Made by a program: the position numbers and the translations under genes. A DNA stretch of 64,000 bases from UBA7359 sp964523895 (GTDB taxonomy: Bacteria; Pseudomonadota; Gammaproteobacteria; Eutrophobiales; Eutrophobiaceae): NCBI GenBank assembly GCA_964523895.1, contig CAZGBJ010000008.1, positions 1-64,000 of the forward strand. Reading direction: 5' to 3'. Numbering within the stretch: position 1 is the stretch's first letter; each line of letters starts with the position of its first letter. Positions 25,865-35,513 of the stretch are shown piece after piece. The notes below the pieces were generated by a model. That model made no database searches and had not been told where the DNA came from. It saw nothing but the letters and a program-made list of their open reading frames with translations.

Positions 25865-26631
25865 TTAGAGATGTTATCTAACCATTCAGACACGTAGTTT
25901 GCAATTTCCTGCCAGCCCGGTTCTCCTATGACCCAATGACCGTGGTTTTCAAATAACTTATACGTTGATAGCGGCTCATATTTTTTTGCAATCTTTTCAA
26001 CCATATTTGCCGGGGTAATTCTATCTTCTGAACCAGAAACAACCAATATAGGACATTTAATTTTTGAAGCATCAACAGAAGATGCTTTATTCTGATCTAG
26101 AAAGTAAAAGCCAATCTCTGCCGTCGCCCTTCCAGACTCATAAACAAATTTATCAAAAATTGTTTTTTGTTGATCTGTCGGCATCAGATTAAGTAATGAA
26201 TAAACAGCATCATCAAACATTTGGTGATTTGGTGTTTCCCAAAATCCCCATTTTGAGAATATGCCCCAGAAACTTTTAACAGTACTTGGGCTAAACGATG
26301 TTATTCCAGAAGGTGGGGCTGGTGTTAACAGGACGAGGGATTTTGCTAAATTCCGACTTCCTAAAATTTGTGCAAGTAAGCCTCCCATGGAATGCCCCAT
26401 CACAATAGGTTTCGTATCTAATTGGAGAATTTCCTTTTCCAAATCATCAACATAATCTATCAAACTCGTTGTTCCCAACATTGAGTCAGGCTGGCTCATG
26501 GGATTGATGTCATGGTAACGTAATGTCGGAGCAACGCAGTGATAACCCTTTTTTTCAAAAAAGGTTTTATAATCGTCCCAACACCACGATCCTCCCCACA
26601 TTCCATGTATCATAAATATTGTTTCAGTAAT
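25861..26631 (-). CDS. Alpha/beta hydrolase with probable ATT start
   Basis: About 256 residues from the proposed ATT at 26631. The oxyanion loop motif is MIHGMWGGSWCWDDY. The nucleophile elbow is GHSMGGL, the acid is in SGSEDRITP, and the His is in ENHGHWVIGEPGW, so the Ser-Asp-His triad is complete. The first ATG in frame (26613) lies right at the oxyanion strand and is 24 bases from the only ribosome site, AAGGAG (26643-26638). The ATT at 26631 is 6 bases from that site and restores the first beta strand (ITETIF). Substrate unknown. The gene ends 4 bases into the convergent CPXCG gene. Confidence 0.85.
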   Translation of the reverse strand: MTETIFMIHGMWGGSWCWDDYKTFFEKKGYHCVAPTLRYHDINPMSQPDSMLGTTSLIDYVDDLEKEILQLDTKPIVMGHSMGGLLAQILGSRNLAKSLVLLTPAPPSGITSFSPSTVKSFWGIFSKWGFWETPNHQMFDDAVYSLLNLMPTDQQKTIFDKFVYESGRATAEIGFYFLDQNKASSVDASKIKCPILVVSGSEDRITPANMVEKIAKKYEPLSTYKLFENHGHWVIGEPGWQEIANYVSEWLDNISN

Positions 26632-26717
26632 ATTAATCTCCTTAAGTTAAATATTTAACTACTTCTTCAAATAACACAGACAACTAATATGGGTTCATGA
26701 ACACAGGTAATCGGCTG

Positions 26718-27425
26718 CTAATTCAGACGGCTAACCTGAAGAATCACGCCATACATCGGATGATCAAAATAATGAATTTCATTCAATTTGATCTTTCGGC
26801 TTTCCTTAAGCTTGATGACTGTCTTTTCCTGAAGTCCTGAAAATGATTCTTCACTGCTACGGATTACTTTGTTTTCAGCTGGTAGTTGTTTGAAATATGA
26901 AAGGTCAACATCAGCATGTAAATAGAAGCCACTCCTGATTCGTATTGATCCATCAACAATCCTGTCTGGCATAATGAACTCTTCAATAAACTCTGGCTCT
27001 TCCAGTTCTTCTACTGCTTCTTCTGTTTTTGCTACTGTTGTTACTTCTTCACCTTCAAGCCTTTGAATGTGAACATGACGCGATTGTCTGCGTTCACTTG
27101 CCGGTTGTTGCCAGGAAATATGATAGAGAGGTCGGTATTCGCTGGATAATCTTAATACACGGTAAACACCACTCATGCGATTACGCTTTTTATCCAGTAT
27201 CATAAACGGTACTAATTCCTGATCCGAATTAAAAATATCATCAGGAGATTGCAATTCAACCATATTACTTCTGATTTTAAATTCTTCATTTTGCCATTGT
27301 TCACCATCCAAATCAGGATAGAGCCTGTCAAAGACGATAGCTTCAACTTGATACCATGATTCAGCTAAAACAGTCTGAGAAAAATTCAGGACAAACAGAA
27401 TAAATAGAGTTTTTGTTAGATTCAT
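26718..27425 (-). CDS. csiV: CsiV-family secreted protein
   Basis: 235 residues. A cleavable signal peptide (MNLTKTLFILFVLNFSQTVLA) precedes WYQVEAIVFDR, the hallmark of CsiV-like periplasmic proteins. The C-terminal LNEIHYFDHPMYGVILQV is likewise conserved. A Glu-rich stretch lies in the middle (about residues 130-155). CsiV was described in Acinetobacter/Pseudomonas-type genomes beside mfd, exactly as here (9 bases from the mfd stop). Its molecular function is not well defined. The family call rests on these motifs and on context. Confidence 0.8.
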   Translation of the reverse strand: MNLTKTLFILFVLNFSQTVLAESWYQVEAIVFDRLYPDLDGEQWQNEEFKIRSNMVELQSPDDIFNSDQELVPFMILDKKRNRMSGVYRVLRLSSEYRPLYHISWQQPASERRQSRHVHIQRLEGEEVTTVAKTEEAVEELEEPEFIEEFIMPDRIVDGSIRIRSGFYLHADVDLSYFKQLPAENKVIRSSEESFSGLQEKTVIKLKESRKIKLNEIHYFDHPMYGVILQVSRLN

Positions 27426-27434
27426 ATGGGTATA

Positions 27435-30400
27435 TTATGCCGCGTTTTTTAATGCAATTTCATCAAAAAGACTTTCAAGTATTTGTAGACGACTTTCTAT
27501 ATCGGGTAATTCCTTATTGATTCTCAGTTTATCCTGTCCATCCAGTCTATAGCTTACCGGATCTGACTGAATTAGTTGAATAATACGGTTGGGATCGATA
27601 CTCGCTTTTTCCTGAAAAAAGAGTCGTCCTCCTTTCAGTCCCAAATCAATCTTGCGAACACCCAATGGCCGTGCTTTTTGTTTTAATTTGCTTATCTCGA
27701 ACAAATTCCTGACAGCCTCGGGTAATAAACCAAATCGATCAATCATTTCTTCCTTCAATTCACTTAATTCTGATTCTAATTTTACGCTGGCTATACGTTT
27801 ATACATAATTAATCGTAGGTGCACATCCGGTAAGAAATCTTCCGGTATTAATGCAGGAACATGTAAATCTATTTCAGCACCATGATCCAAAGGACGATCC
27901 AGTTCTGGCTGTTTACCTTCTTTCATGGCCTGTACCGCTCTATCCAATAATTCCATATACAGACCAAAACCAATTTCCTGAATATGCCCACTTTGTCCTT
28001 CGCCAAGGAATTCACCCGCACCCCGTATCTCAAGATCATGTGTAGCCAAAGTAAACCCTATACCCAATTCTTCCAATGCTTCTATTGCTTCCAATCGTTT
28101 AACGGCATCGGCGGTCATTGCTTTTCGCGGCGGCACAATTAAATAAGCGTAGGCGCGATGATGTGAACGTCCTACTCGGCCACGCAATTGATATAATTGT
28201 GCCAAACCAAATTTATCAGCTCGATTAATAATAATTGTATTTGCCGTCGGGACATCAATACCCGTTTCAATAATGGTAGTACAAACCAATACGTTAAAAC
28301 GGCGATGATAGAAATCCTGCATAATTGATTCGAGTTGTTTTTCCGGCATTTGTCCGTGTGCAAATTGTACTCGCGCTTCAGGCAACAACTTCTCTATCTC
28401 TTCGGCTGTTTTTTCTATTGTTTTAACCTCATTATGCAAATAAAACACTTGTCCACCACGCTTAATCTCACGCAACATGGCTTCTTTTAATAGGATGTCA
28501 CTTCGTTCCCTGACAAAAGTCTTTACCGCAAGACGACGTGATGGCGGCGTAGCGATAATAGAAAGTTCACGCAAATCTGATAGCGCCATATTTAATGTTC
28601 TTGGAATCGGTGTCGCTGTTAGCGTTAACACATCAATTTCTGCTCGTAATGATTTAAACTTTTCTTTTTGACGCACACCGAAACGATGTTCCTCATCAAT
28701 AATAATCAAACCAAGAGTTTTGAAATTAATATCACTTTGTAATAGCTTATGTGTACCTATCACAATATCCGCTTTACCATCTGCCATAGCAGCCAAGGCA
28801 GTATCTGATTCTTTTTTTGTTCGGAAGCGAGATAATAATTCAACACGCACTGGCCAATCCGCAAATCGGTCAATAAAATTTTGGTAATGTTGTTGTGCTA
28901 ACAATGTCGTTGGTACTAATATCGCCACCTGTTTGTTATTTTGCATAGCAATAAAAGCAGAACGCATGGCAACTTCCGTTTTTCCGAAACCGGCATCACC
29001 GCAAATAAGCCTGTCCATCGGTTTATCATTACGCATATCTTCGATCATTGCATCGATTGCATCTTGTTGCCCGGGTGTTTCTTCAAACGGAAAGTTTTGC
29101 ACAAAAGCAGAATAAGCATCTTGATCTAATTCATAAGACATACCTTTTCTTGCAGCACGACGCGCGTGTAACTCAAGTAATTCAGCTGCAACATCGTAAA
29201 CTTTCTCGGCGGCTTTACGTCTGGCTTTTTGCCACTGACCACTGCCTAATTTATGTAAAGGGGCATGTTCTGGATCAAGGCCGGTATATCGAGAGATATA
29301 ATCCAGCGCAGCAACCGGCACATAGAGTTTGTCACCTTCAGCATATTCAAGATGAATAAATTCAGCCGGAATACCACCCACATCAAGGGTCACCAGGCCA
29401 AGATAGCGACCGACGCCATGCTCTTCATGAACCACCGCTGCACCTACTCTTAATTCAGTCAGATTACGTACAACCGCATCGGCATCTTGTTGTTTACGTT
29501 TTCGTAAACGCCGTTGCATGACACGTTCGCCAAATAATTGTGCTTCGGTAATAATGGCCACGTTTGGCTCATGAATAATCAAACCATGTTCGATAGGCAT
29601 AATGGCGATAGCAAATTTAATTTCGCTTTGCAGAAAGCTATTCCAGTTTTCAACTTTGTCTGGCGTACCATATTGCTTGAATATTTCCATGATCGTTTCA
29701 CGACGACCTTGTGTTTCAGCTGCAATCAATACACGACCTTCAAATTCATTCAGAAAATGATTAACTAATGTCAGCGGTTCTTTTGCACGCGCATCAATAG
29801 AAAGATTTGTCGGCATCTCAGTATCATATTCAACCATAGCTGAATCAGATTCCGTTGCCAGACTCGAAATATGTATTTGAGGAAACTGTTTTAATTCGGT
29901 ATATAAATCGTTTGTATTCAAAAACACATCGCGCGGTGGCAAAATTGGACGCTCTACATCGTAACGGCCCTGTTCGTATCGAGATTCGATATCTTCCCAG
30001 AATAATTCAGCCGCTTCTTTTATCCCTTCATCCAGAACCAGAATTGAATCATCATGCATATAATCAAACAAACTACTGGTTTCTTCATAAAACAAAGACA
30101 AATAATATTCAATTCCAGCTGGCGCCAGAGATTGACTGACATCACTATAAAGAGGACATTGGCCTGGGTTTCCTTCAAAACGAGCACGCCAATTGGCACG
30201 GAAACGGGCAATCCCTTCATCAATTAGCGCGACTTCTCGTGCAGGCAAAACACGCAGAGACTCTATTTTTTTGCTCGATCTTTGTGTTTCAATATCAAAC
30301 AGTCGAATGCTATCAATTTCATCATCAAATAGATCAATTCGAAAAGGATCGCTTGCTCCCATAGGAAAAACATCTAGCAAGGAACCTCTTACTGAAACTT

Positions 30401-30908
30401 CACCATGCTCTGTCACTTGTTCGACAAAACGATATCCCTGTTGGTTTAATTGTTTCCTGAAAGTTTCAAGATTAATTGATTGTCCAACATTTAATACCAT
30501 ACTATTTGCTAATAAATATTCACTCGGTAATAAACGGTGCATGACTGTGGTAATTGGAACAACCAGAACACCTTGATTTAACGTCGACAAATCAAACAAG
30601 GTTTGTAAACGTTCTGAAATAATATCCTGATAAGGAGAGAAAGGATCGTAAGGTAAAGTCTCCCAATCCGGGAAAGTGATAACGGGTGTTGCTTTCAGAT
30701 CAGTTATATAAACTTTTAATTCATTAATTAAATTAACGGCACTAATTGTATCTGTTGTTATAACTAAAACAGGTTTTTGTATTTGCATTGCCATATTGGC
30801 AATAGCAAGTGACTTTGCGCTACCGTATAAACGAGACCAATTTGACTTGGTCTGACCAGACTCAGGTAGTGTTGGAGACAAGACATTTTGTCGTGCAGTA
30901 ACTAACAT
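27435..30908 (-). CDS. mfd: Transcription-repair coupling factor Mfd
   Basis: 1157 residues, full length. The UvrB-like N-terminal region includes GSLLDVFPMGASDPFRIDLFDDE. The RNA polymerase interaction domain is near RVGAAVVHEEHGVGRYLG. The translocase follows with Walker A ICGDAGFGKTEVAMR (about 637-651), DEEHRFGVRQKEKFK and the TRG region with QLRGRVGRSHHRAYAYL. Mfd displaces stalled RNA polymerase and recruits UvrA. It is transcribed after pyrF (14-base gap) and before csiV. No defects seen. Confidence 0.97.
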   Translation of the reverse strand: MLVTARQNVLSPTLPESGQTKSNWSRLYGSAKSLAIANMAMQIQKPVLVITTDTISAVNLINELKVYITDLKATPVITFPDWETLPYDPFSPYQDIISERLQTLFDLSTLNQGVLVVPITTVMHRLLPSEYLLANSMVLNVGQSINLETFRKQLNQQGYRFVEQVTEHGEVSVRGSLLDVFPMGASDPFRIDLFDDEIDSIRLFDIETQRSSKKIESLRVLPAREVALIDEGIARFRANWRARFEGNPGQCPLYSDVSQSLAPAGIEYYLSLFYEETSSLFDYMHDDSILVLDEGIKEAAELFWEDIESRYEQGRYDVERPILPPRDVFLNTNDLYTELKQFPQIHISSLATESDSAMVEYDTEMPTNLSIDARAKEPLTLVNHFLNEFEGRVLIAAETQGRRETIMEIFKQYGTPDKVENWNSFLQSEIKFAIAIMPIEHGLIIHEPNVAIITEAQLFGERVMQRRLRKRKQQDADAVVRNLTELRVGAAVVHEEHGVGRYLGLVTLDVGGIPAEFIHLEYAEGDKLYVPVAALDYISRYTGLDPEHAPLHKLGSGQWQKARRKAAEKVYDVAAELLELHARRAARKGMSYELDQDAYSAFVQNFPFEETPGQQDAIDAMIEDMRNDKPMDRLICGDAGFGKTEVAMRSAFIAMQNNKQVAILVPTTLLAQQHYQNFIDRFADWPVRVELLSRFRTKKESDTALAAMADGKADIVIGTHKLLQSDINFKTLGLIIIDEEHRFGVRQKEKFKSLRAEIDVLTLTATPIPRTLNMALSDLRELSIIATPPSRRLAVKTFVRERSDILLKEAMLREIKRGGQVFYLHNEVKTIEKTAEEIEKLLPEARVQFAHGQMPEKQLESIMQDFYHRRFNVLVCTTIIETGIDVPTANTIIINRADKFGLAQLYQLRGRVGRSHHRAYAYLIVPPRKAMTADAVKRLEAIEALEELGIGFTLATHDLEIRGAGEFLGEGQSGHIQEIGFGLYMELLDRAVQAMKEGKQPELDRPLDHGAEIDLHVPALIPEDFLPDVHLRLIMYKRIASVKLESELSELKEEMIDRFGLLPEAVRNLFEISKLKQKARPLGVRKIDLGLKGGRLFFQEKASIDPNRIIQLIQSDPVSYRLDGQDKLRINKELPDIESRLQILESLFDEIALKNAA

Positions 30909-30922
30909 GAATACAATAACGT

Positions 30923-31618
30923 TTAACTTATAGAAGCGTTAATCGATTCCAATGCAGCAAGTGGATCATCTGCTTTCGTTATAGGTCGTCCAATAACAAG
31001 ATAATGACTTCCTGCATTGATTGCTTCGAGAGGTGTCATAATGCGTTTTTGATCGTCACTACTTGAATTAGCTGGACGAATACCCGGAGTCACCAGACAA
31101 AACTCTTCACCCAGTTCGGCTTTTAAACTGCTTGCTTCCTTGGCTGAACAAACAACACCATCTAATCCGGATGATTTCGCTAGATTCGCTAATAACATTA
31201 CCTGATCTTCAACGGATTTTGTAATACCCAAACCAGCTAAATCTTCTTGAGACATACTGGTCAATACTGTCACCGCTATTAATAGAGGCTTGTGTGATGT
31301 TTTATCAAGTGCTTCATTTGCTGCTTCCATCATAACTTTACCACCAGATGCATGAACATTTAACATCCATACACCTAAGTCAGCAGCGGCACGGCAGGCA
31401 CTGGCAACCGTATTCGGAATATCATGGTATTTTAGATCCAGAAAAACATCGAAATCAGATGATATTAATTTTTCAACTAAAGCAGGACCTGCTCTTGTAA
31501 AAAGTTCTTTACCTATTTTTATTTTACAACTTGCTGGATCCAGCTTTTTACAAAGATCTAATGCTTCTTTCCCGTCTGGAAAATCTAATGAAACAATGAC
31601 TCGATTATTGCTATTCAC
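30923..31618 (-). CDS. pyrF: Orotidine 5'-phosphate decarboxylase
   Basis: 231 residues. It makes UMP from orotidylate. VSLDFPDGKEAL and the catalytic DLKYHDIPNTVASA (about 60-73) with the Asp-Lys-Asp arrangement are present. TPGIRPANSSSDDQKRIMTP is near the C-terminus. It follows lapB with an 8-base overlap, the lapA-lapB-pyrF order known from E. coli. No regulatory element visible. Confidence 0.97.
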   Translation of the reverse strand: MNSNNRVIVSLDFPDGKEALDLCKKLDPASCKIKIGKELFTRAGPALVEKLISSDFDVFLDLKYHDIPNTVASACRAAADLGVWMLNVHASGGKVMMEAANEALDKTSHKPLLIAVTVLTSMSQEDLAGLGITKSVEDQVMLLANLAKSSGLDGVVCSAKEASSLKAELGEEFCLVTPGIRPANSSSDDQKRIMTPLEAINAGSHYLVIGRPITKADDPLAALESINASIS

Positions 31619-32786
31619 CGGCTACTCCAAAAACAGGTTTAACGGTATCCCAATGCTTACATCCGGGACATTGCCAATGGAGCAGCTTTGCATCAAAGCC
31701 ACAGCTATTACATTTATACATTGCTCTTCCTTCTATCAACTGTCCGGTTAATTCTTTAATCGTTTTAAGATGTTCATGTGTTTCTCCCTCAGACCGGTCT
31801 AATGCATATTCAATTAACTTATCTACGCCTTTAACCGTAGGTCTATTTTTCAATTCTTCCGAAATAAAACGTATCGCCGAATTTTCACCTTCACGTTCAG
31901 CTATCAATCCTGTCAACATTAACATGGTGCTAATACCACCATATATGTTAATCAAGGTTCTTAAATATTCGACAAATTCATCAACACGATCTAACTTTTG
32001 GTAACAATCATACAGTGGCTCAATAACCTCTGTAATGTAATCACTATCTTGTGATTCAACTCGCTTATAAGATTTGATTGCCTGTTTAATTTTGCCTGCT
32101 TTCTGATGCATTTGTGCTTCAATCAAACTGGCGCGCACACAGTTTGAGTCAAAACTCATCGCTCGACGAAGCTGATCTTTAACAACGCGCATATTACCTT
32201 GATTTAGAGCTAAATCAGCACATTCACAATAAAACTGAGCAATAATTGGACTGTATGTATCAGCAGAAATAGCTTCCAGATTTCTGGCTATGGTAATCGC
32301 ATTTGCCCAGTCCTTCTCCTGCTGATATATCTCCAACAACTCAGTGTATGCCTGATTAAGATGAGAATCAGAGTCGATTAATTCAAGAAATAACCCTTCT
32401 GCCCGATCGAGCAGACCGGAACGCATATAATCCATACCAAGTTCAAGCAAGGCATGCGCTCGTTGTTCACGATTCAACGTAGGTCGAGCAATTAAATTTT
32501 GATGAATCCGAATTGCACGATCAACTTCACCACGCCTGCGAAATAGATTACCTAAAGCAAGGTGTGTTTCCACCGTCTCGCTATCAACTTCAAGCATACG
32601 GATGAAAACTTCAATCGCTTTATCAGGTTGTTCGTTTAATACAAAATTTAAACCCTTGAAATATTCAGGGTGCATTGATCTTGAAGAAGAATTGCTTTGT
32701 GAATTAAAAGCGCGCCGACCTATCCACCAACCGCTCAATGCAGCTGCAGGTAATAGTAGCCATAGCAAGTTCAATTCAAGAGACAT
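31611..32786 (-). CDS. lapB: LPS assembly protein LapB (YciM)
   Basis: 391 residues. An N-terminal membrane anchor (LLWLLLPAAALSGWWIG) is followed by about nine TPR repeats and a C-terminal rubredoxin-like zinc knuckle with CNSCG and CPGC (about residues 358-375). LapB coordinates FtsH-dependent turnover of LpxC, balancing LPS with phospholipid synthesis, at the inner membrane. It is coupled to lapA (its ATG overlaps the lapA stop by one base) and to pyrF downstream. Confidence 0.95.
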   Translation of the reverse strand: MSLELNLLWLLLPAAALSGWWIGRRAFNSQSNSSSRSMHPEYFKGLNFVLNEQPDKAIEVFIRMLEVDSETVETHLALGNLFRRRGEVDRAIRIHQNLIARPTLNREQRAHALLELGMDYMRSGLLDRAEGLFLELIDSDSHLNQAYTELLEIYQQEKDWANAITIARNLEAISADTYSPIIAQFYCECADLALNQGNMRVVKDQLRRAMSFDSNCVRASLIEAQMHQKAGKIKQAIKSYKRVESQDSDYITEVIEPLYDCYQKLDRVDEFVEYLRTLINIYGGISTMLMLTGLIAEREGENSAIRFISEELKNRPTVKGVDKLIEYALDRSEGETHEHLKTIKELTGQLIEGRAMYKCNSCGFDAKLLHWQCPGCKHWDTVKPVFGVAGE

Positions 32787-33076
32787 TAATTATCCTTAAT
32801 TGGCATAACTCGAAGGTTGTTAATTTCTTTTTCGCTATTCTTTATCTGTCTTTCGAGTTTAAGCTTTTGTTGCTTCAATTTGATGATCATTGGCAAACTG
32901 GCCAATACTCCAAGTAAAGCTCCAATAAACAATACGACGACGACTAACCAGGAAAGAGGCATGTTTAACACGCCAGCATAATAATTTAATTCAATAAATT
33001 GACTATTCTTGAGGTGGAATGCCAGACCAAATAATAAAATGGCAAAAACGATAATCAATTTAGCAATACGGGACAT
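32786..33076 (-). CDS. lapA: LPS assembly protein LapA (YciS)
   Basis: 96 residues. Two transmembrane helices (LIIVFAILLFGLAFHL and WLVVVVLFIGALLGVLASL) are followed by a cytoplasmic coiled-coil tail, the LapA/DUF1049 pattern. It is an inner-membrane partner of LapB. Three ATGs occur in a row (33082, 33079, 33076). The third, giving MSRIAKL, is best spaced from TGGAG and was chosen. It is the first gene of lapA-lapB-pyrF-mfd. A MITE-like element lies between it and ihfB. Confidence 0.92.
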   Translation of the reverse strand: MSRIAKLIIVFAILLFGLAFHLKNSQFIELNYYAGVLNMPLSWLVVVVLFIGALLGVLASLPMIIKLKQQKLKLERQIKNSEKEINNLRVMPIKDN

Positions 33077-33183
33077 CATCATCTCCAGAATGTGTTTTAC
33101 TCAGATTGAAATAATCATACAAGTTATAACGATAGCTGTAACGGAACGGAAATAAAAAAAATCGAAATATTTAAGAGTCTCAT

Positions 33184-33327
33184 CAGAAAGCCTTGGAAGA
33201 TGTAGCGAGCGAAGGCTAATCTAGGCAAAAATGATCGAAAAAACGGAGTTTATATTTAATAAATGAGTATTTTGAGAACATTTTTAACGACGAGTAGCCG
33301 AGCGCAGTAATCTTGCAAGGCTTTCTG
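33184..33327. repeat. 144-bp palindromic MITE-like element abutting ihfB
   Basis: The termini cagaaagccttg (33184-33195) and caaggctttctg (33316-33327) are perfect 12-bp inverted repeats. The similarity continues inward (gaagat/atcttg, and gcgagcgaaggc against gccgagcgc). The AT-rich centre includes aacggagtttatatttaata. There is no coding potential. Its right end stops exactly one base before the ihfB stop codon (33330-33328). It differs in sequence from the element at 11447. Confidence 0.7.
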
Positions 33328-33627
33328 TTAGTCAGTGATGGGACTATTACAGTTATTCACTCTCTCACGCATCTGTTTACCAGGCTTGAAATGTGGCACA
33401 TGTTTAGCTGGTAATGAGACAGGTTCGCCCGATTTAGGGTTACGACCAACCCTGGGTGGACGGTAATGCAGGGAAAAACTACCAAAACCGCGAATCTCGA
33501 TACGGTCGCCATTGGCAAGCGTACCAGACATATGTTCAAGTATGGTTTTAACCGCTAATTCAACGTCTTTATAAGCCAGTTGAGATTGGCGTTTTGCCAA
33601 TACTTCGATAAGTTCAGATTTAGTCAT
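33328..33627 (-). CDS. ihfB: Integration host factor subunit beta
   Basis: 99 residues, bacterial histone-like DNA-bending protein. It opens MTKSELIEVLAKRQSQL, and the DNA-intercalating arm GFGSFSLHYRPPRVGRNPKSG includes the minor-groove proline. With IhfA it bends DNA at specific sites. It follows rpsA by about 110 bases, the conserved rpsA-ihfB order. The last residues (NNCNSPITD) extend a little beyond the usual end, and the stop codon directly touches the palindromic element. The insertion may therefore have replaced the original 3' end. Confidence 0.96.
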   Translation of the reverse strand: MTKSELIEVLAKRQSQLAYKDVELAVKTILEHMSGTLANGDRIEIRGFGSFSLHYRPPRVGRNPKSGEPVSLPAKHVPHFKPGKQMRERVNNCNSPITD

Positions 33628-33737
33628 GCTTGTTATCTCGAATAGAGCGCCACTATTCCTAGTCTAAATGCGCCAAGCCATTGTTATTGTTCCTAAATCC
33701 TATCAGAAGATAGGCCTGTTGTAACAGCAATTTTTAA

Positions 33738-35405
33738 CTATTTATCCAAATGTTCCTTCAAAAGATCGCCTAATTTGGCAGTTCCACCAGATTCTGGCGC
33801 ATATTCATCCATTGTCGCTTTCTCATCGTCAGTCTCTTTTGCCTTAATAGACAGATTAATAGTTCGTTTTTTACGGTCAATTGCAGTAACTTTGACCTCA
33901 ATTTCTTCTCCTTCCTTAATAACGGTACGTGCGTCATCAATTTCTTTTTCCAGTGAAATTTCACTGACTTTCAAGGTGCCTTCGACACCATCACCTAGTG
34001 AAATGGTAACAAATCGTTGGTCAACGTTTTGTGCGATTCCCTTAACGATGCTGCCCTTTGGATTTTCAGCAACGAAGTTGGAGAAGGGATCTTTTTCCAG
34101 TTGTTTGACACCAAGAGAAATTCGCTCGCGTTCTGCATCAACAGCAAGAACAACCGTTTCAATTTCTTCACCTTTGCTAAAATTACGAATTGAGTCACCT
34201 TCATTTTCAGCCCATGACACGTCTGATAAATGAACCAGACCGTCAATACCACCATCAAGTCCAATAAAAATACCAAAATCGGTAATCGATTTTATAACGC
34301 CGACAACACGATCACCCTTATTATGTGTCGCTGCAAATTGTTCCCATGGATTTGATTGACACTGTTTCATGCCAAGAGAAATACGGCGGCGTTCCTGGTC
34401 AATATCAAGAATAATGACATCAACTTCCTGCCCAATATGAACCAGTTTTGAAGGATGTACGTTCTTATTAGTCCAATCCATTTCGGAAACATGCACCAAA
34501 CCTTCAACACCTTCTTCCAGCTCAACAAAACAACCATAGTCGGCCAGATTAGTAATTTTACCGTGTAGACGAGCGCCTTCAGGATAGCGGCGGGTTAAAT
34601 CTAACCAGGGATCTTCACCCATTTGTTTCAGACCAAGAGAAACACGATTCTTCTCACGGTCAAATTTCAGAACTTTAACTTCTATTTCATCGCCAATGTT
34701 AACAATCTCACTTGGATTCTTAACACGTTTCCAGGCCATATCGGTAATATGCAGAAGACCATCAATACCACCTAAATCAAGGAATGCACCATAGTCAGTC
34801 AGGTTTTTAACAACACCCTTAACCAACGCACCTTCTTTTAATGACTCAAGTAACGCATCACGTTCTTCACTGCTTTCAGTTTCAACAACGGCACGGCGTG
34901 ATACAACAACATTATTTCGTCGTTGATCAATTTTAATAACTTTGAATTCCAGCGGTTTACCTTCTAAATAAGAAGTATCGCGAACTGGACGCACATCAAC
35001 TAATGAACCCGGCAAGAAAGCACGAACTTTATCAACATCAACAGTAAAACCACCTTTCACACGTTCGGTAATAACACCGGTAACAGTCGCGTTCGCTTCA
35101 TGAGCCTTTTCGAGTTCTGTCCAGGCAATCTTACGCTTTGCTTTTTCCCGTGATAATCGGGTTACACCGTAACCGTCTTCTATAGAATCGAGAGCAACGT
35201 CGACTTCGTCGCCGAGAGCAACTTCAAGGTTGCCTAGCTCATCATGAAATTGGTCTATAGGAATAATGCCTTCGGATTTTAGACCGGCATTAACAACAAT
35301 ATTATCGGAGGTGACGTCTACTACTATGGCGCTAATGATGGCGCCAGGACGCATTTTATTTTCTATTTGGCTTTGTTCAAAAAGCTCGGCAAAACTCTCG
35401 CTCAT
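33738..35405 (-). CDS. rpsA: 30S ribosomal protein S1
   Basis: About 555 residues with six S1 RNA-binding repeats. Examples are VKGVVKNLTDYGAFLDLGG and GDRVVGVIKSITDFGIFIGL. The first two repeats dock S1 on the 30S and the rest bind mRNA. The frame is open to an ATG at 35462, but homology begins at MSESFAELFEQ, so 35405 is the chosen start, with AGGAAAT upstream. That leaves a 108-base gap after cmk that could hold the autoregulatory leader typical of rpsA. Size and repeat count are standard. Confidence 0.97.
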   Translation of the reverse strand: MSESFAELFEQSQIENKMRPGAIISAIVVDVTSDNIVVNAGLKSEGIIPIDQFHDELGNLEVALGDEVDVALDSIEDGYGVTRLSREKAKRKIAWTELEKAHEANATVTGVITERVKGGFTVDVDKVRAFLPGSLVDVRPVRDTSYLEGKPLEFKVIKIDQRRNNVVVSRRAVVETESSEERDALLESLKEGALVKGVVKNLTDYGAFLDLGGIDGLLHITDMAWKRVKNPSEIVNIGDEIEVKVLKFDREKNRVSLGLKQMGEDPWLDLTRRYPEGARLHGKITNLADYGCFVELEEGVEGLVHVSEMDWTNKNVHPSKLVHIGQEVDVIILDIDQERRRISLGMKQCQSNPWEQFAATHNKGDRVVGVIKSITDFGIFIGLDGGIDGLVHLSDVSWAENEGDSIRNFSKGEEIETVVLAVDAERERISLGVKQLEKDPFSNFVAENPKGSIVKGIAQNVDQRFVTISLGDGVEGTLKVSEISLEKEIDDARTVIKEGEEIEVKVTAIDRKKRTINLSIKAKETDDEKATMDEYAPESGGTAKLGDLLKEHLDK

Positions 35406-35513
35406 GAAAGGTATTTCCTGAATCCTGTCTCGTACTACAACAGGGTGTTCTGTTAGGGACATTTATAATGTCGTTAATGTTCAGCTAATCACTCATCGCG
35501 AGTGATTACCCAC

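Noticed and set aside
34000..35400. Long minus- and plus-strand frames across rpsA
   Set aside because: They are shadows of the S1 repeats in other frames.
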